Below, in pieces: positions 34,595 to 42,070 of a stretch of 64,000 nucleotides of DNA. A model generated the notes under the pieces. It ran no database searches. It was not told the origin of the DNA and saw nothing but the letters and a program-made list of their open reading frames with translations. Location: contig JAFQJH010000016.1 in NCBI GenBank assembly GCA_017415025.1, positions 62,001 through 126,000 on the forward strand, given 5' to 3'. Numbering within the stretch: the stretch's first letter is position 1; each line of letters starts with the position of its first letter. Position numbers and translations under genes: made by a program. This DNA comes from Clostridia bacterium. Its GTDB lineage: Bacteria; Bacillota; Clostridia; Oscillospirales; Acutalibacteraceae.

Positions 34595-36511
34595 ATGCAA
34601 ACGCTCATTCCGACTATATTATTAATAATATCCATACTTTTGCAGTGGGTATCTATGTTCATTACGGATTCGGTTGAAAGCATTGTCAAAAGTATGTCCC
34701 TGCAGGATAAGGTAACTCAGATGCTTATGGTGGATTTCAGATATTGGGATGAGAATACATCCGACAATGTTGCACAAAAAGGTCTGACGATTATGAACAG
34801 CCAGGTGCGTGAGATAATCGAGGACTACAATTTTGGTGCGGTTATTTATTTTGCACAGAACCTTACGGGAACTGAACAGGCATATAATCTGACATATCAG
34901 ATGCAGACTGCAGCACGAAAGAACGGCGGAATACCGATGATTATCTGTACCGACCAGGAGGGCGGCTCGGTCTATCGTCTGGGAAGCGGTACGGCTTTGC
35001 CCGGTAATATGGCGCTCGGTGCGACGGGGAATACCGAATATGCACGTATGGCAGGACAGATTATTGGCAGTGAGCTGAGTGTTCTCGGAATAAACACGAA
35101 TCTTGCGCCCGTTGTTGATGTTAATAATAACGCAAATAATCCTGTTATAGGATTGCGTTCCTACGGCGATGATCCCGTTGCAATAGGAAATATGGCCTCT
35201 GCCGCAATAGAGGGGATGAAGGAGTACGGTGTTATCGGCTGTGCAAAGCATTTTCCGGGTCACGGCGATACCGCAACGGATTCCCACTATGGCTTGCCGA
35301 TTGTTGATAAATCCTTGTCGGCTCTTCAAAGCTGTGAGCTGAAGCCCTTTGAAATTTCAATCGAACACGGCGTTGATATGATAATGACCGCCCACATTCT
35401 TTATCCTCAGCTTGAAAAGGATAAAATAGTTTCCGAAAAGACGGGCAAGGCAGAATCCTTACCTGCAACAATGTCGGATGACATAATAACGGGATTGCTC
35501 AAGGAGCAGATGGGCTTTGACGGGATTGTTGTAACCGATGCGATGAATATGGCAGGTGTTACGGATAAGTGGGGCCCTGTTGAAGCGGTCGTAAATTCAA
35601 TCAAAGCGGGTGTTGATATGATTTGTATGCCCTGTGAATTGAGCTGTCTCAAGGATGTTAAAACTCTTGATAAAATAATCAACGGTGTAGTTTCGGCGAT
35701 CAACAGCGGAGAAATACCGATGTCACGGATTGACGATGCGGTAAGAAGAATTATACGGGTTAAATTCAATAACGGTATACTTGCAAAAGATGTTGATTAT
35801 TATTCCTTGGCAGAAGCAAAAAGTATAGTCGGCTGTGAGGAAAACCGAAATAAGGAACGCGAAATTGCTGCGGCGGCGGTAACGGTAGTTCAGAACAGCA
35901 ACAATACTCTTCCGCTTAAAATGAGTAAAACGAGTAAGGTGCTGATGTTTGTTCCTTATAACAATGAAAAAGGCCAGATGATTATGGGCTGGAACCGTGC
36001 GAAAAATGCAGGTCTTATTCCCGACGGTGCACAGGTAGAGGTTGTTCGTTTTGACAGTTCCACAACGCTGAATACGTATAAAAGCAAAATTCAATGGGCG
36101 GATACGCTGATTTTCAATTCCGAAATAACAAAAGCATCAAAGATGAACGGTGGAAGCTGGGAGTCAAAATACATACTTACCGTTATAGATTATGCCGAAA
36201 GTCTCGGAAAGACAACGGTGGTGCAATCAGTTGATAAGCCTTATGACGTCCAATCATACAAAAAAGCGGATGCAGTTATAGCGGTATATGGCTGCAAAGG
36301 TTCGACGGTTGACCCGACACAGGCACTTACAGGCGGGGTAACGGGCTCGGAAAGTGCATACGGACCGAATATTATTGCAGGTATAGAAGTGATGTTCGGT
36401 GTGTTCTCGGCGCAAGGTAAACTGCCTGTTAATATACCGCAGTATAAAAACGGCACGTATACAAATTCGTCAGCTTACCCGCGCGGTTACGGATTAACCT
36501 ACGGAGAGTAA
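34595..36511 (+). CDS. GH3 beta-N-acetylhexosaminidase, NagZ-like, exported
   Basis: A 638-residue enzyme with an N-terminal hydrophobic anchor (residues 5-24, no basic pair). The NagZ signature is intact: Lys218-His219 in KHFPGHGDT, the Asp229-Ser230-His231 dyad loop and nucleophile Asp315 in VVTDAMNMAG. The C-terminal half is the second GH3 alpha/beta sandwich domain, which short Gram-negative NagZ lacks and Firmicute NagZ has. It removes terminal beta-GlcNAc from muropeptides or glycans outside the membrane. It is monocistronic with a near-consensus promoter. Confidence 0.92.
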   Translation: MQTLIPTILLIISILLQWVSMFITDSVESIVKSMSLQDKVTQMLMVDFRYWDENTSDNVAQKGLTIMNSQVREIIEDYNFGAVIYFAQNLTGTEQAYNLTYQMQTAARKNGGIPMIICTDQEGGSVYRLGSGTALPGNMALGATGNTEYARMAGQIIGSELSVLGINTNLAPVVDVNNNANNPVIGLRSYGDDPVAIGNMASAAIEGMKEYGVIGCAKHFPGHGDTATDSHYGLPIVDKSLSALQSCELKPFEISIEHGVDMIMTAHILYPQLEKDKIVSEKTGKAESLPATMSDDIITGLLKEQMGFDGIVVTDAMNMAGVTDKWGPVEAVVNSIKAGVDMICMPCELSCLKDVKTLDKIINGVVSAINSGEIPMSRIDDAVRRIIRVKFNNGILAKDVDYYSLAEAKSIVGCEENRNKEREIAAAAVTVVQNSNNTLPLKMSKTSKVLMFVPYNNEKGQMIMGWNRAKNAGLIPDGAQVEVVRFDSSTTLNTYKSKIQWADTLIFNSEITKASKMNGGSWESKYILTVIDYAESLGKTTVVQSVDKPYDVQSYKKADAVIAVYGCKGSTVDPTQALTGGVTGSESAYGPNIIAGIEVMFGVFSAQGKLPVNIPQYKNGTYTNSSAYPRGYGLTYGE

Positions 36512-36522
36512 TACACTGCAAT

Positions 36523-36565
36523 AAAAAAGCCCCCTATGGTAACATTAATGAACTACCATAGGGGG
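36523..36565 (-). terminator. Strong hairpin, terminator-like on the minus strand
   Basis: CCCCCTATGGTA (36530-36541) pairs perfectly with 36554-36565 around a 12-nt loop. On the minus strand it is followed by C and TTTTTT, whereas the plus-strand side has no T tract. It lies 18 bp after the GH3 stop. Its right arm carries AGGGGG 7 bp before an ATG, so it could also mask a ribosome site, as at some insertion-sequence ends. Confidence 0.6.
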
Positions 36566-36572
36566 AATTCTA

Positions 36573-36780
36573 ATGTTCAGAAGTTATCGACACATAGTGG
36601 ATTATGAGAGAATTACTATGCACATCTTGATATTAAGAGAAAAAACAATATTGCAAACTCGTTGTCAAATTCATTTGTCTTCTAATCGGTTAGAAAAAGC
36701 GTTAGAAAAACTGAAAAAGACAAAAAGAAAAAACCTCAATACACAACGGAAACCGTTATATATCAAGGTTTTAACTTGGC
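36573..36780 (+). pseudogene. Possible degenerate transposase N-terminus
   Basis: The frame opens with MFRSYRHIVDYERI, loosely like the start of IS3 OrfA or IS30 helix-turn-helix proteins, and then becomes a low-complexity Lys-rich stretch (LEKALEKLKKTKRKN) that runs into tRNA-like sequence. No catalytic domain follows. It could be chance; the support is the motif, AT-rich composition and the hairpin with a masked ribosome site before it. Confidence 0.22.
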
Positions 36781-36929
36781 GTGCTACAAGGGATACACCT
36801 GCTTGCGCAGGTTGCGTCCTCGGCGACCGTCGCGATGCGACAGTACCCGCCTCAGACTTCGGAGCTGAAAACAGTTCAATGAACTGTTTTCTTGACGCTC
36901 CTCACCCCCTCGGGCTTCGAACCCCTTGC
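36777..36929 (-). pseudogene. tRNA-Arg 3'-end remnant split by an insert
   Basis: Bases 36777-36796 match 18 of 20 positions of the CCA/acceptor/T-stem end of the intact tRNA-Arg at 36981-37000. Bases 36916-36926 (TTCGAACCCCT) match its T-loop and the other T-stem strand. About 120 bp with several hairpins (CCTGC-TTGC-GCAGG; an 11-bp GAAAACAGTTC stem) separate them. Joined, they would rebuild an acceptor-T-arm segment. Confidence 0.5.
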
Positions 36930-36943
36930 AAAATATAAAAAAT

Positions 36944-36981
36944 AAAAGAACAGGCAACACAGAAGTGTTTCCTGTTCTTTT
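36944..36981 (-). terminator. Terminator of tRNA-Arg
   Basis: On the minus strand, directly after the CCA end, an 11-bp stem with an inner 5-bp stem is followed by TTTTATTTTTTAT. The outer arms are AAAAGAACAGG at 36944-36954 and its complement at 36971-36981. Confidence 0.85.
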
Positions 36982-37057
36982 GGCGTGCTGCAAGGGATTC
37001 GAACCCCTGACCTTTTGGTTCGTAGCCAAACACTCTATCCAGCTGAGCTAGCAGCAC
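36981..37057 (-). tRNA. tRNA-Arg (anticodon ACG)
   Basis: A full cloverleaf on the minus strand: acceptor GTGCTGC/GCAGCAC, D-arm GCTC...GAGT, anticodon stem TTTGG/CCAAA with loop CTACGAA (anticodon ACG), T-stem AGGGG/CCCTT with TTCGAAT loop, discriminator G and encoded CCA. ACG would be edited to ICG to read CGU/CGC/CGA. Confidence 0.95.
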
Positions 37058-37151
37058 ATTTCTTAATGCTAGAGCATTATATCACCCTATTTATTAAAAA
37101 TCAAGTCTTTTTTGAAACTTTTTTAAAAAATATTATTTTAACTTTTCTGTA

Positions 37152-37180
37152 TTGAATTTTTCTTACACTTTCTATATAAT
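37152..37180 (+). promoter_or_regulatory. Promoter of the sugar isomerase pair
   Basis: TTGAAT (37152-37157), 17-bp spacer, perfect TATAAT (37175-37180); AGGGAGC ribosome site and ATG follow at 37209. Confidence 0.8.
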
Positions 37181-37208
37181 ATAAAAAAACGCAAAGGGAG
37201 CGATTCTT

Positions 37209-38057
37209 ATGTATAAATTTCCTATCGGTGTAATCGTTGACAGCTTCCGTCTTCCTATCAAGGAGGCAGTTGTCAAGGCGGCTTCGGTCGGTGCACAGGG
37301 TATTCAGGTTTATTCAACAAGCGGTGAAATGGCACCCGAAAATCTTTCTGCACAGCAGAGAAAGGATTTCCTTAACCTCGTTAAGGATAACGGCCTCGTA
37401 ATTTCTGCGCTCTGCGGTGACCTTGGTGGCGGCGGATTTGCTTTTGCTGACCGTAATCCTGCAAAGATTGAAAAGTCAAAGCGTATTCTTGACCTTGCAA
37501 AGGAGCTTGAAACTGACGTTGTTACAACTCATATCGGTGTTGTTCCGTCTGACCCCAATCACGACAGATACAAGGTGCTTCAGGAGGCTTGCTTTGAGCT
37601 CAGCCGTTATGCAGACAGCATTGATGCTCATTTTGCAATCGAGACAGGCCCCGAAACATCAGCAACTCTCAAGACCTTCCTTGATTCACTCGGCTCAACA
37701 GGTGTCGGCGTTAATCTTGACCCCGCAAACCTCGTTATGGTAACGGGTGACGACCCTGCAAAGGCTGTTCACAACCTCAAGGATTATATCGTACATACTC
37801 ACGCGAAGGACGGCAAGCAGAATTTCTTTGTTGACCCCGAAATCGTTTACGGTATGGTTGAATCTCATATCGTTACCCACGATTCATTCATCGAGGTACC
37901 TCTCGGCGAGGGCAGTGTAAATTGGGACGAGTATCTCAAGGCTCTCGAGGATATCGGCTATAAGGGCTTCCTCACAATTGAGCGCGAGGTCGGCGACGAT
38001 CCTGCACGCGATATCCGCAAGGCTGTTGAATTCCTTAACGCAAAGATGGGTGTTTAA
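37209..38057 (+). CDS. Sugar phosphate isomerase/epimerase (AP endonuclease family 2 barrel), first copy
   Basis: A 282-residue xylose-isomerase-like TIM barrel. Metal-site elements are visible: TTHIGVVP, the AIETGPE strand, GVNLDPANLVM, VHTHAKDGK and EVPLGEGSVNW, ending FLTIEREVGDDP. Such proteins isomerise or epimerise sugars, keto-sugars or inositols. It is 2 bp upstream of a second related barrel protein, so the pair probably carries out successive steps on one substrate, which I cannot identify. Confidence 0.82.
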   Translation: MYKFPIGVIVDSFRLPIKEAVVKAASVGAQGIQVYSTSGEMAPENLSAQQRKDFLNLVKDNGLVISALCGDLGGGGFAFADRNPAKIEKSKRILDLAKELETDVVTTHIGVVPSDPNHDRYKVLQEACFELSRYADSIDAHFAIETGPETSATLKTFLDSLGSTGVGVNLDPANLVMVTGDDPAKAVHNLKDYIVHTHAKDGKQNFFVDPEIVYGMVESHIVTHDSFIEVPLGEGSVNWDEYLKALEDIGYKGFLTIEREVGDDPARDIRKAVEFLNAKMGV

Positions 38058-38059
38058 TT

Positions 38060-38899
38060 ATGAAGATTTCTGTCAGCAGTTACAGCTATTCGGCTCTCGG
38101 AACTGATGATTTCAGCCGTATGCGCCTTGCAAAGGAAATGGGCTTTGACGGCATCGAGTTCGCGGAGATAAATCCTCCCGAAGGTGTCGATAAGGCCGAG
38201 CACGCGAAGGCTCTCAAGGCTCTGTCGGACGAGCTTTCACTTCCGATTACCAATTACGCAATCGGTGCGGACTTTGTCAACAAGGATTTCGACAGTGAAA
38301 TCGAGCGTCTTAAGGGCGAGATTGATATCGCAGAAATTCTCGGTGTTAAGGTAATGCGCCACGATGCGACGGGCGGTCCCGAGGAGGAGAGATTCTCCCT
38401 CGAAGGCTTCGAAAAGTATCTCCCGATTCTTGCGAAGGGCTGTCGCGCGGTAACCGAATATGCCGCGACGAAGGGAATTAAAACCTCTGTCGAAAACCAC
38501 GGCTATTATTGCCAACAGAGCGACCGCGTTGAAGCGTTGATGAAGGCGGTTGATCACGAGAATTTCGGTTGGCTTGTTGATATCGGTAACTTTATGTGTG
38601 CGGACGAAAATCCGCTTGATGCGGTTAAGGTCGGTGCAAAGTATATCGCTTATGCTCACGTTAAGGATTTCTATTATAAGGATAAATCCGAGGAGCGTCC
38701 CGACGGATATTTCCGCACAAGAGCGGATAACCACCTCTGCGGCTCTGTTCTCGGCGACGGCGTTGTGCCCGTCAAGGAGTGCCTTGATTTAATCAAGGGT
38801 GTCGGCTATGACGGATGGGTGACTCTCGAATATGAGGGACAGGAGTCTCCGCTCACAGGTGTACTGAAGGGCTTTGAATTTTTGAAGAGTATAATATGA
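38060..38899 (+). CDS. Sugar phosphate isomerase/epimerase, second copy
   Basis: A 279-residue barrel of the same superfamily with MRHDATGG, SVENHGYY, GWLVDIGNFMCADENP, YAHVKDFYYKD and GDGVVPVKECLDLIK, ending WVTLEYEGQESPLTG. The VENHG and H-V-K-D metal ligands are intact. It starts 2 bp after the first isomerase stop. The transcript then continues through a long hairpin array before its terminator. Confidence 0.82.
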   Translation: MKISVSSYSYSALGTDDFSRMRLAKEMGFDGIEFAEINPPEGVDKAEHAKALKALSDELSLPITNYAIGADFVNKDFDSEIERLKGEIDIAEILGVKVMRHDATGGPEEERFSLEGFEKYLPILAKGCRAVTEYAATKGIKTSVENHGYYCQQSDRVEALMKAVDHENFGWLVDIGNFMCADENPLDAVKVGAKYIAYAHVKDFYYKDKSEERPDGYFRTRADNHLCGSVLGDGVVPVKECLDLIKGVGYDGWVTLEYEGQESPLTGVLKGFEFLKSII

Positions 38900-38915
38900 T
38901 TACGAAACAGTCGGT

Positions 38916-39100
38916 TGTGGCACACTCCGCAAGGAGATGTGCCACAGCTAAATTCGCTAAAGCGAGCTAAATTGACCTGCGGCCAGCTAAATTACTTGCG
39001 TAGCTAATTTGCTTACAGCAGCTCAATATGCGAATTTAATTTAGCTTCACAAGGTGAAATTTAGCTATGCGAAGCATAATTTAGCTGTTGCCCAGGCAAC
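38916..39100. repeat. Array of AGCTAAATT units alternating with mini-hairpins
   Basis: A first hairpin, TGTGGCACA-CTCC-GCAA-GGAG-A-TGTGCCACA, leads into AGCTAAATT at 38946, 38965 and 38985, with variants at 39002 and 39020. The reverse-complement AATTTAGCT follows at 39038, 39058 and 39078. Spacers are small palindromes: CGC-TAAA-GCG, an imperfect GACC-TGC-GGCC, GCT-TAC-AGC, TCAC-AAG-GTGA, ATGC-GAA-GCAT and GTTGCC-CA-GGCAAC. The left and right 9-mers can pair with each other, giving a multi-branched fold. Confidence 0.9.
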
Positions 39101-39137
39101 CATTTCACTTAATATTTCAAATTATATAAACTCACAG

Positions 39138-39168
39138 AGACGCTTTCAATCCTCGAAAGTGTCTTTTT
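39138..39168 (+). terminator. Intrinsic terminator of the isomerase operon
   Basis: AGACGCTTTC/GAAAGTGTCT (one G-T pair), 7-nt loop, TTTTT; it places the hairpin array inside the 3' untranslated region. Confidence 0.82.
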
Positions 39169-39318
39169 ATTTATAGAGAAAAAGAAATATAACTTCTTTA
39201 CAAAGCGTCTTACTGTACGCCGACTGTTTTTTGTCCTATTTTTGCAAAGTTTTCATATAATTTAGTATTATTATCACAAATTTTTTGTTCTGAAAAGCAC
39301 TTTTACAGTTTAAATCGC

Positions 39319-39347
39319 TTGACATTGCGTATAACTTGTATTAAAAT
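39319..39347 (+). promoter_or_regulatory. rny promoter
   Basis: Consensus TTGACA (39319-39324), 17-bp spacer, TAAAAT (39342-39347). It gives a leader of about 130 nt. Confidence 0.82.
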
Positions 39348-39356
39348 AAAACGGAT

Positions 39357-39428
39357 GATAGTTACTATGCCTAACTTTAACTATCTCCAACAGATTGTTC
39401 CGGATGAAAACTACTACACAATCTGTTG
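39357..39428 (+). promoter_or_regulatory. Structured 5' leader of rny
   Basis: Two hairpins in the leader: GATAGTTA (39357-39364) with 39378-39385, and CAACAGATTGT (39388-39398) with 39418-39428, both perfect. No T tract follows, so they are not terminators. Control of RNase Y mRNA stability is possible. Confidence 0.55.
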
Positions 39429-39487
39429 TATATGATAATTTAATCAACTTGGAATTAAAAAAATTAAACAGGAGGTGCATTTGAACT

Positions 39488-41050
39488 TTGGTAACTTTAA
39501 AAACATCACTTTTTGTAGTGATCATAATTGCAGCTGTATTTCTGGCTCTTGCCATCGGTGTTGCTGTCGGTGTCATCTATCGCAAGAAGGTTGCTGAAGC
39601 CGCAATCGGCTCTGCAGAGCAGGAAGCTACCCGTATCGTGAACGAAGCCGTTTCAAAGGCTGAGTCCAAGAAAAAGGAAGCAATCCTCGAAGCAAAGGAT
39701 GAAATCCACAAGCAGCGTACCGAAGCTGAAAGAGAAAACCGTGAACGTCGCAGTGAACTTCAGCGACAGGAACGCAGACTCGTTCAGAAGGAAGAAAGTC
39801 TTGATAAAAAGCTTGAGAATGTTGAAAAGAAGGAAGAAGCTCTTGCCAACAAAATCAAGGATGCCGAACAGAAGGCAGAAGAAATCGAGACAATCAAAAG
39901 AAGCCAGATTGAAATGCTTGAAAGAATTTCAGGCTACACCAAAGATCAGGCGAGAGATTATCTCCTCAAAACTCTTGAGGACAGCCTCATCCACGAAAAA
40001 GCAGTCAAGATTCTCGATTATGAGCAGAAGACTAAGGAAGAGGCAGACGAGAAGGCTCGTGAAATCATCGCAACAGCAATTCAGCGTTGTGCGGCAGACC
40101 ACAGTGCGGACGCTACCGTTTCGGTTGTTGCCCTGCCCAACGATGAGATGAAGGGCCGTATCATCGGCCGTGAGGGACGTAACATCAGAGCCCTCGAAAC
40201 AATTACGGGTGTTGACCTTATCATTGACGATACGCCCGAGGCTATCACGGTTTCCTGCTTTGAGCCGGTTCGCCGTGAGATTGCAAGACTTACGCTTGAA
40301 AAGCTCATCGCAGACGGACGTATTCATCCGACACGCATCGAGGAGCTTTACGAAAAGTCAAAGCGTGAGGTTGAGCACACAATCAAGCAGACGGGTGAAA
40401 GAGCCGCAATTGACGCAGGTGTCAACGGCATACATCCCGAGCTTATCAAACAGCTTGGTAAGCTGAGATACCGTACCAGCTACGGTCAGAACGTACTTAA
40501 CCACTCTCTTGAGGTTTCTTACATTGCAGGTCTTATGGCTGCGGAGTTAGGCGCAGACGTTAAGACGGCAAAGCGTGCAGGTCTCCTTCACGATATCGGT
40601 AAGGCGCTCGACCACGAGATGGAGGGTACACATATCGAACTCGGTGTTGAGTACGCTAAGAAGTACAGAGAAAACGAAGCAGTTACTCACGCAATCCACG
40701 CTCACCACGGTGATGTTGAAGCAAAGACAATCGTTGCCTGCCTTGTTCAGGCTGCCGATGCTGTTTCAGCCGCACGACCGGGTGCAAGACGTGAAAATCT
40801 TCAGAACTACATCAAGCGACTTGAAAAGCTTGAAGAAATTACAAGTTCATTCCCGTGCGTTGATAAATCATTCGCAATTCAGGCAGGCCGTGAAGTCAGA
40901 ATTATGGTCAAGCCCGAAGCTGTTTCAGATGACCAGATGGTATTGGTTGCAAGGGATATCGTTAAGAAAATCGAGGAAGAGCTCGAGTATCCCGGTCAGA
41001 TCAAGGTCAATGTTATCCGTGAAAACAGAGTTATTGACGTTGCAAAGTAA
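39488..41050 (+). CDS. rny: Ribonuclease Y
   Basis: A 520-residue membrane-anchored endoribonuclease that starts mRNA decay. It has an N-terminal transmembrane helix (residues 8-27), a long coiled coil (about 40-180, rich in Glu/Lys/Arg), a KH domain ([15 protein letters not shown] near 220) and an HD domain with [12 protein letters not shown] near 365. The start is TTG at 39488, chosen because AGGAGGTG lies 10 bp upstream and no ATG is available before the membrane helix. It is a single-gene unit. Confidence 0.96.
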   Translation: MVTLKTSLFVVIIIAAVFLALAIGVAVGVIYRKKVAEAAIGSAEQEATRIVNEAVSKAESKKKEAILEAKDEIHKQRTEAERENRERRSELQRQERRLVQKEESLDKKLENVEKKEEALANKIKDAEQKAEEIETIKRSQIEMLERISGYTKDQARDYLLKTLEDSLIHEKAVKILDYEQKTKEEADEKAREIIATAIQRCAADHSADATVSVVALPNDEMKGRIIGREGRNIRALETITGVDLIIDDTPEAITVSCFEPVRREIARLTLEKLIADGRIHPTRIEELYEKSKREVEHTIKQTGERAAIDAGVNGIHPELIKQLGKLRYRTSYGQNVLNHSLEVSYIAGLMAAELGADVKTAKRAGLLHDIGKALDHEMEGTHIELGVEYAKKYRENEAVTHAIHAHHGDVEAKTIVACLVQAADAVSAARPGARRENLQNYIKRLEKLEEITSSFPCVDKSFAIQAGREVRIMVKPEAVSDDQMVLVARDIVKKIEEELEYPGQIKVNVIRENRVIDVAK

Positions 41051-41090
41051 TTTGTTTATATATAATTATATAGAGTTACTACGAATGTCC

Positions 41091-41121
41091 AGGTGTTCCG
41101 TGTAATGCGGAACACCTTTTT
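41091..41121 (+). terminator. rny terminator
   Basis: Perfect 10-bp stem AGGTGTTCCG/CGGAACACCT with a 7-nt loop and TTTTT. Confidence 0.9.
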
Positions 41122-41132
41122 GTATTTTCTTA

Positions 41133-41161
41133 TTGAAAATATTTGCACACGGTGATATTAT
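41133..41161 (+). promoter_or_regulatory. metF-metH promoter
   Basis: TTGAAA (41133-41138), 17-bp spacer, TATTAT (41156-41161). I see no SAM riboswitch or T-box in the short leader. Confidence 0.7.
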
Positions 41162-41203
41162 TAAATCAGTAATTTAAAGTGCTGAATTTCAGAGGTGTTG
41201 ACA

Positions 41204-42070
41204 ATGAAAATCAAGGATATAATCAGCAATAATAAGGTCACGGTTTCGTTTGAGGTTTTTCCTCCGAAGCAGTGGGATAAGGTTGAAAGCACAAAGCAGA
41301 CCATTGCCGAGCTTGCAAAATTTTCCCCGTCGTTTATGTCTGTTACGTACGGTGCGGCGGGAACTACGAGCGGCTACACGACAGAGATTGCGAATGCCGT
41401 CAAGGATAACGGCATAACACCGCTTGCTCATCTTACCTGTATGACCTCAACGAGGGATAAAATCCATTCGGTTGTAAATGAGCTTAAAAGCAACGGTATT
41501 GAAAACATCCTTGCATTGCGCGGAGATATCCCGAAGGATTTTGTTTTCCCCGACAAGCAGTATTATACCTATGCAAGTCAGCTTGTAGAGGAGATTCACT
41601 CTCTAGGTGATTTCTGTGTCGGCGGTGCGTGCTATCCCGAAATTCATCCCGAAAGTGAAAACAGAGTAACGGATATTGCTCATCTTAAGGAAAAGGTCGA
41701 TTGCGGTCTTGATTTCCTTACAACGCAGATGTTTTTTGACAACAAGGTCTTTTATAATTTCCGCGAAATGTGCGCAATCAAGGGTATTGACGTACCTCTT
41801 GTTGCAGGAATTATGCCTATCACAAATGTCAATCTAATCGAGCGTACGGTAGCACTTGCCGGATGCACGCTTCCCAAAAAATTCAACAAAATGGTTGAAC
41901 GCTTCGGCTCTAACAGTGAGGCTATGAAGCAGGCGGGTATAATTTACGCAATGGAACAGATTGTTGATTTGCTTTCAAACGGAGTCAATAATATTCACAT
42001 TTATACAATGAACAAGCCCGATATCGCAGGAAAAATCACGCAGGGCTTGACGGAGATAATCAATGAGTAA
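41204..42070 (+). CDS. metF: 5,10-methylenetetrahydrofolate reductase
   Basis: A 288-residue flavin TIM barrel that makes 5-methyl-THF for methionine synthesis. It has VSFEVFPPK near the N-terminus, TYGAAGTT, LAHLTCM, LALRGDIP, a GGACYPEIHPE strand and DFLTTQMFFDN, all typical. The ATG at 41204 is chosen because AGAGGTG ends 6 bp before it; upstream GTG/TTG codons overlap that site. It overlaps the next gene, metH, by 8 bp, so the folate-donating and accepting enzymes are translated together. Confidence 0.95.
   Translation: MKIKDIISNNKVTVSFEVFPPKQWDKVESTKQTIAELAKFSPSFMSVTYGAAGTTSGYTTEIANAVKDNGITPLAHLTCMTSTRDKIHSVVNELKSNGIENILALRGDIPKDFVFPDKQYYTYASQLVEEIHSLGDFCVGGACYPEIHPESENRVTDIAHLKEKVDCGLDFLTTQMFFDNKVFYNFREMCAIKGIDVPLVAGIMPITNVNLIERTVALAGCTLPKKFNKMVERFGSNSEAMKQAGIIYAMEQIVDLLSNGVNNIHIYTMNKPDIAGKITQGLTEIINE

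Larger units (their letters stand above)
36512..36980. other. 469-bp region with hairpins, a transposase-like remnant and a broken tRNA copy
   Basis: No intact gene is seen. The stretch holds a 12-bp perfect palindrome (36530-36565), a short frame that may be a transposase start (36573-36780), two pieces of a tRNA-Arg 3' end flanking a hairpin-rich insert (36777-36929), and the terminator of tRNA-Arg on the minus strand (36944-36981). A 121-codon frame across it mixes these pieces and is not credible as one protein. Confidence 0.6.
38900..39487. other. 588-bp intergenic region: hairpin array, terminator, rny promoter and leader
   Basis: It contains no gene. In order it has a hairpin with a GCAA tetraloop, the AGCTAAATT hairpin array (38916-39100), an intrinsic terminator (39138-39168), about 150 bp of featureless AT-rich sequence, and the rny promoter and two-hairpin leader (39319-39428). 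Confidence 0.8.

Noticed and set aside
36784-37029. Minus-strand 81-codon frame over the tRNA
   Set aside because: It reads through the tRNA-Arg gene and its terminator and is not plausible as a protein.
38946-39086. CRISPR array
   Set aside because: Repeats are only 9 bp, change orientation and the spacers are 8-14 nt palindromes; no cas genes are present.
41122-41203. SAM riboswitch or T-box ahead of metF
   Set aside because: Only about 80 bp separate the rny terminator and metF, with a promoter in it; no anti-terminator/terminator or conserved riboswitch core is visible.
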